From Flavobacterium degerlachei (GTDB taxonomy: Bacteria; Bacteroidota; Bacteroidia; Flavobacteriales; Flavobacteriaceae): a stretch of 64,000 nucleotides of DNA. The notes beneath the pieces were generated by a model, which did no database searches, was not told the origin of the DNA, and worked only from the letters and a program-made list of their open reading frames with translations. Positions 61,320 to 64,000 of the stretch are shown here, piece by piece. Every line of letters begins with the position of its first letter. The stretch's first letter is position 1. The stretch spans positions 248,001 through 312,000 of the forward strand of contig NZ_FNMV01000001.1 of assembly GCF_900106645.1 (NCBI RefSeq), in the 5' to 3' direction. Both the position numbers and the translations under genes were made by a program.

Positions 61320-61474
61320 TTGAATTTATTTAATATAGTAAAATTAAAATTTTGGTAAATATCGCTATTTTTTTTATCAAAGAAACTGACTATATTTCAT
61401 AAATTTAATTGTCTTTTTTTAAAGATTCAAATGGCATAATTTAAGGCAATACTATGTAATCATTAAAATAATGA

Positions 61475-61482
61475 TACATTTG
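61475..61482 (+). promoter_or_regulatory. Promoter -7 element of the GT4 gene
   Basis: TACATTTG, a perfect TAnnTTTG match about 40 bp before the GT4 start. No clear -33 TTG. Confidence 0.4.
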
Positions 61483-61521
61483 GATTTAAATGCAAATGGA
61501 TAAATTGCGCATATAATTAAA

Positions 61522-62640
61522 ATGGCAAAAACGAAAATAGCTCATCTATTACATTCCTTAGGAGGAGTCGATATTTATGTAAGATTGTTATTAAATAACA
61601 TTGATACAGACTCATTTGAAAATATAGTCATTCATGGCACTAAAGACACCGCTGTGCCTTTTTTGGATAAAAATAAGAAGAATCTAAAAGAGTATAAAAT
61701 TTCAATTTTTAGAGAAATATCAATATTCAATGATCTAAAAGCTACCTATCAAACCTACCAAATTTTAAAGAAAGAAAAACCCGATTTAATACATAGCCAT
61801 AGTGCTAAAGGAGGGATAATAGGAAGGGTTTTAGGACCAATATTAGGTGTAAAAGTAATTTATACACCTCATGCTTTCTCGTATTTGAGCAGCCAAAGTA
61901 AATTAAAAAGAGGCATTTTTCTGGCTATTGAAAAACTGCTGGCAAAAAGAAGCAGTTTGCTGTTAGCAACCTCTAATTCTGAGAAAAAACGTGCGATTGA
62001 TGAAGTGGGGTTTGATCCTCAAAACACCATCGTTTTTAATAACTGTATTGAACCAATATTAAAAATAGAACCCTTATCCATTCCTAAAACATGGCCTGAT
62101 TATTATATCTGCACCGTGGGCCGACCTTCTTATCAAAAAAATATTGAACAGATGGTAAGGGTAATGAATGAGGTGAATAAAGAAGTTAAAATTCATTTAG
62201 TGGTAATGGGAGTAGGGCCTGTTTCAGATCAATTAGAATCAGTAAAAAGTCTTATTCAAGAACTTGATATGGAGAATGAGGTAACTCTTCTGAGCTGGAC
62301 TGAAAGAACAGACGTTTTTAATATAATTGACCAATCTAAATTGTATATTTCGACAGCTCGATATGAAGGGCTTCCATACGCTGTCATAGAAAGTTTAGCA
62401 TTATCGAAGCCTTGTGTCGTAACAAATTGTGACGGAAATAGAGATTTAATTAAAGACGGTTTTAACGGTTTTGTTATTAATGAAGACGTGATTCAATTCA
62501 AGGAGAAAATTTTAGAGTTGCTCGGAGATGAAAAGTTATTAGAGCGCATGTCAAAAAAATCGCAGCAAGTTTTTGCGGAAAATTTTTCAATTAAATCAAA
62601 TATCAAACAATTGGAAGCAATTTATAAAAGCTACAATTAA
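61522..62640 (+). CDS. GT4-family glycosyltransferase
   Basis: 372 aa GT-B fold enzyme. N-terminal HLLHSLGGVDIYVRLL fits the acceptor domain. The C-terminal nucleotide-sugar site shows TVGRPSYQKNIEQM and STARYEGLPYAVIESLALSKPCVVT with the EX7E-type pattern (E in YEG and in VIE). Retaining transferase, sugar unknown. It is part of the surface-polysaccharide cluster and 13 bp before the methyltransferase start. Confidence 0.9.
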   Translation: MAKTKIAHLLHSLGGVDIYVRLLLNNIDTDSFENIVIHGTKDTAVPFLDKNKKNLKEYKISIFREISIFNDLKATYQTYQILKKEKPDLIHSHSAKGGIIGRVLGPILGVKVIYTPHAFSYLSSQSKLKRGIFLAIEKLLAKRSSLLLATSNSEKKRAIDEVGFDPQNTIVFNNCIEPILKIEPLSIPKTWPDYYICTVGRPSYQKNIEQMVRVMNEVNKEVKIHLVVMGVGPVSDQLESVKSLIQELDMENEVTLLSWTERTDVFNIIDQSKLYISTARYEGLPYAVIESLALSKPCVVTNCDGNRDLIKDGFNGFVINEDVIQFKEKILELLGDEKLLERMSKKSQQVFAENFSIKSNIKQLEAIYKSYN

Positions 62641-62653
62641 TTATAACAAATTC

Positions 62654-63394
62654 ATGTTTAGAGAAGTAATTAAAAAAAGGATTAAAAAAGAAAAATTTAA
62701 CCCTGGGGTACTTGGTTTTTTTATCAACTATAATTTTCTGATTAGAAGATCGATATTTTCAGTTATTAAGGATCATGCCGCTAAATTAGATGGTTCATTA
62801 TTAGATTTTGGTTGTGGTACAAAACCGTACAAGGATTTATTTGTCAATGTAAAAGAGTACATCGGAGTTGATTATAAAATAGAAGGAAGAGAACAAAATA
62901 CTGATGAAATTGACCGTTTTTATGATGGAAAAGTGATTCCATTTGAGAACGAAAGATTCGATTCTATCTTATCTACAGAAGTCTTGGAACATGTTTTTAA
63001 TATTGATGAATTGTTGCAAGAGTTTAATCGAGTTTTAAAAGAAAAGGGGAGAGCAATAATAACAACTCCATTTACATGGGAAGAACATGAAATGCCTTAT
63101 GATTTTGCTAGATATACTACTCCAGCCTTACAATTTTTATATCAAAAACATGGTTTTAGAGTTATTGAAAATTTTAAAACAGGGAATTATATTGAAGTGA
63201 TTTTTCAATTTCAGTTAAATTACATAAAGAACATACTTCCCAGCAACAAGAATGTAAGGCAGGTATTTCTTATTCCTTTCATCATTTTCTTCAATTTTTT
63301 TGGACTACTGTTCAGTTTTATATTACCAGTAGATAAAAACGCCTATTTTAACAATGTCTTTGTGTTGGAAAAAACATCAAATATGGTAGAGTAA
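62654..63394 (+). CDS. Class I SAM-dependent methyltransferase of the polysaccharide cluster
   Basis: 246 aa from ATG 62654 (MFREVIKKRIKKEKFNPGVLG). An earlier start would overlap the GT4 gene. Motif I is LLDFGCGTKPYKDLF, then EYIGVDYKIEG, and the post-motif LSTEVLEHVFNIDELLQEFNRVLKEKG. The hydrophobic C-terminus (VFLIPFIIFFNFFGLLFSFILP) suggests membrane association. It could methylate a sugar, lipid-linked sugar or aglycone. A terminator follows at 63498-63519. Confidence 0.82.
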   Translation: MFREVIKKRIKKEKFNPGVLGFFINYNFLIRRSIFSVIKDHAAKLDGSLLDFGCGTKPYKDLFVNVKEYIGVDYKIEGREQNTDEIDRFYDGKVIPFENERFDSILSTEVLEHVFNIDELLQEFNRVLKEKGRAIITTPFTWEEHEMPYDFARYTTPALQFLYQKHGFRVIENFKTGNYIEVIFQFQLNYIKNILPSNKNVRQVFLIPFIIFFNFFGLLFSFILPVDKNAYFNNVFVLEKTSNMVE

Positions 63395-63497
63395 ATAGTG
63401 GATTTGATAAATCGATTTACAATACTAAAAATTTTATACTAATTACTTTCGGAATCCTAATGATAAAGTTATTTTTGACAGAATCAAATTTATCATA

Positions 63498-63519
63498 AAA
63501 GCGGAGGTCCGTTTTTTTT
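63498..63519 (+). terminator. Terminator of the methyltransferase gene
   Basis: AAAGCGG (63498-63504), loop AGGT, CCGTTTT (63509-63515) with one G-U pair, followed by T residues. Confidence 0.75.
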
Positions 63520-63567
63520 ATTCGCTTCTGTATTTTTTTATACAGGCATATTTCTAAATGTTTTACT

Positions 63568-64000
63568 ATGAAAAGGATACTTATCACTGGTGCAGCCGGA
63601 TTTTTGGGATCACATTTATGTGACCGTTTTATTAAAGAGGGTTATTTTGTTATTGGCATGGATAATCTCATCACTGGAGATTTAAAAAATATAGAACACC
63701 TGTTCAAACTGGAAAATTTCGAATTTTATCATCATGATATCACAAAATTCGTCCATGTTCCTGGTCAATTGGATTATATCTTACATTTTGCCTCACCGGC
63801 AAGCCCTATCGACTATTTAAAAATTCCAATTCAAACACTAAAAGTGGGCTCTCTTGGAACACATAATCTTTTAGGTCTGGCAAGAGTGAAGAAAGCTCGA
63901 ATCCTGATCGCTTCAACATCTGAAGTGTATGGAGATCCCTTAGTTCATCCACAAACGGAGGAATACTATGGTAATGTAAACACAATAGGGCCCAGAGGGG
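63568..64000 (+). CDS. UDP-glucuronate decarboxylase-like (UXS) NAD-dependent epimerase, 5' part
   Basis: Partial, cut by the right window edge. From ATG 63568 the first 144 codons read [21 protein letters not shown], with the GxxGxxG NAD site. They continue with [15 protein letters not shown] and [13 protein letters not shown], and [14 protein letters not shown] holds the catalytic Ser. The wording [11 protein letters not shown] and STSEVYGDP is characteristic of UXS enzymes, which convert UDP-glucuronate to UDP-xylose. It would supply an activated sugar for the neighbouring polysaccharide genes. Confidence 0.85.
   Translation, partial: MKRILITGAAGFLGSHLCDRFIKEGYFVIGMDNLITGDLKNIEHLFKLENFEFYHHDITKFVHVPGQLDYILHFASPASPIDYLKIPIQTLKVGSLGTHNLLGLARVKKARILIASTSEVYGDPLVHPQTEEYYGNVNTIGPRG

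Overview
This window looks like chromosomal DNA of a Flavobacterium-type bacterium (Bacteroidota, Flavobacteriaceae). It is A+T-rich, ribosome binding sites are weak, and several genes are preceded by the Bacteroidota promoter signature TAnnTTTG. Many genes belong to families typical of this group: DUF4837 next to a LysM lytic transglycosylase, DUF4175, an HU-CCDC81/SPOR fusion, a flavobacterial ECF sigma/anti-sigma pair, and the YtxH/holin/DUF6327 trio. Almost everything is core genome. I see no prophage, no insertion sequence and no CRISPR array.

Layout. 1-13.3 kb: end of an S41 protease, tandem OmpA-domain protein, ElaA-type acetyltransferase, DUF4837 lipoprotein and MltD-like transglycosylase, pgk, a DNA polymerase III delta'-like gene with DoxX and thioesterase genes, recA, a small lipoprotein, an ECF sigma factor with a putative trans-envelope anti-sigma/barrel protein, and a PlsC acyltransferase. 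13.3-20.6 kb: trpS, then a small accessory island. The island holds a secreted zincin-like lipoprotein interrupted by one in-frame TAA, two secreted paralogues, a relic of the dprA 3' end and palindromic repeats. dprA and the HU/SPOR gene follow. 20.1-28.3 kb: a TetR-controlled EthD/AhpD-like operon with two matching operators, an SDR protein, an MFS exporter, OsmC, a Pif1-like helicase and an OmpH/Skp-like chaperone. 28.5-35.4 kb: methyltransferase, mnmG, ybeY and DUF4175, with three parS-like sites around mnmG. 35.5-46.9 kb: gltX, SPFH protein, a membrane-stress-type trio, glnS with a long C-terminal extension, folB, tRNA-Cys with 90-bp tandem repeats of its 3' end, LysE, a DUF2807 protein and rnr.

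47.2-47.9 kb is a gene-free, very A+T-rich 695-bp stretch with repeated TTATTAACA/TTATCAACA words. Left of it most genes from about 17.5 to 46.9 kb lie on the minus strand. Right of it most genes lie on the plus strand. Together with the parS cluster 16-18 kb away, this makes it a good candidate for the chromosomal replication origin, although no dnaA gene is in view.

47.9-56.1 kb: rpiB, DUF1294, tex, a frameshifted PepSY-type membrane gene, tatA, a small membrane protein, a GH3-family enzyme and a DUF6909 protein with a nucleoside-phosphorylase-like C-terminus. From 56.1 kb to the right edge lies the start of a surface-polysaccharide cluster: Wzz-like, Wzx-like flippase, two polymerase/ligase-type membrane proteins, a GT4 glycosyltransferase, a methyltransferase and a UDP-glucuronate decarboxylase-like gene cut by the window end.

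Two genes carry single-lesion disruptions (nonsense at 14970, frameshift near 51365). These may be real pseudogenes or base errors in the assembly. All family names are from reading the sequence and memory. No database search was run.
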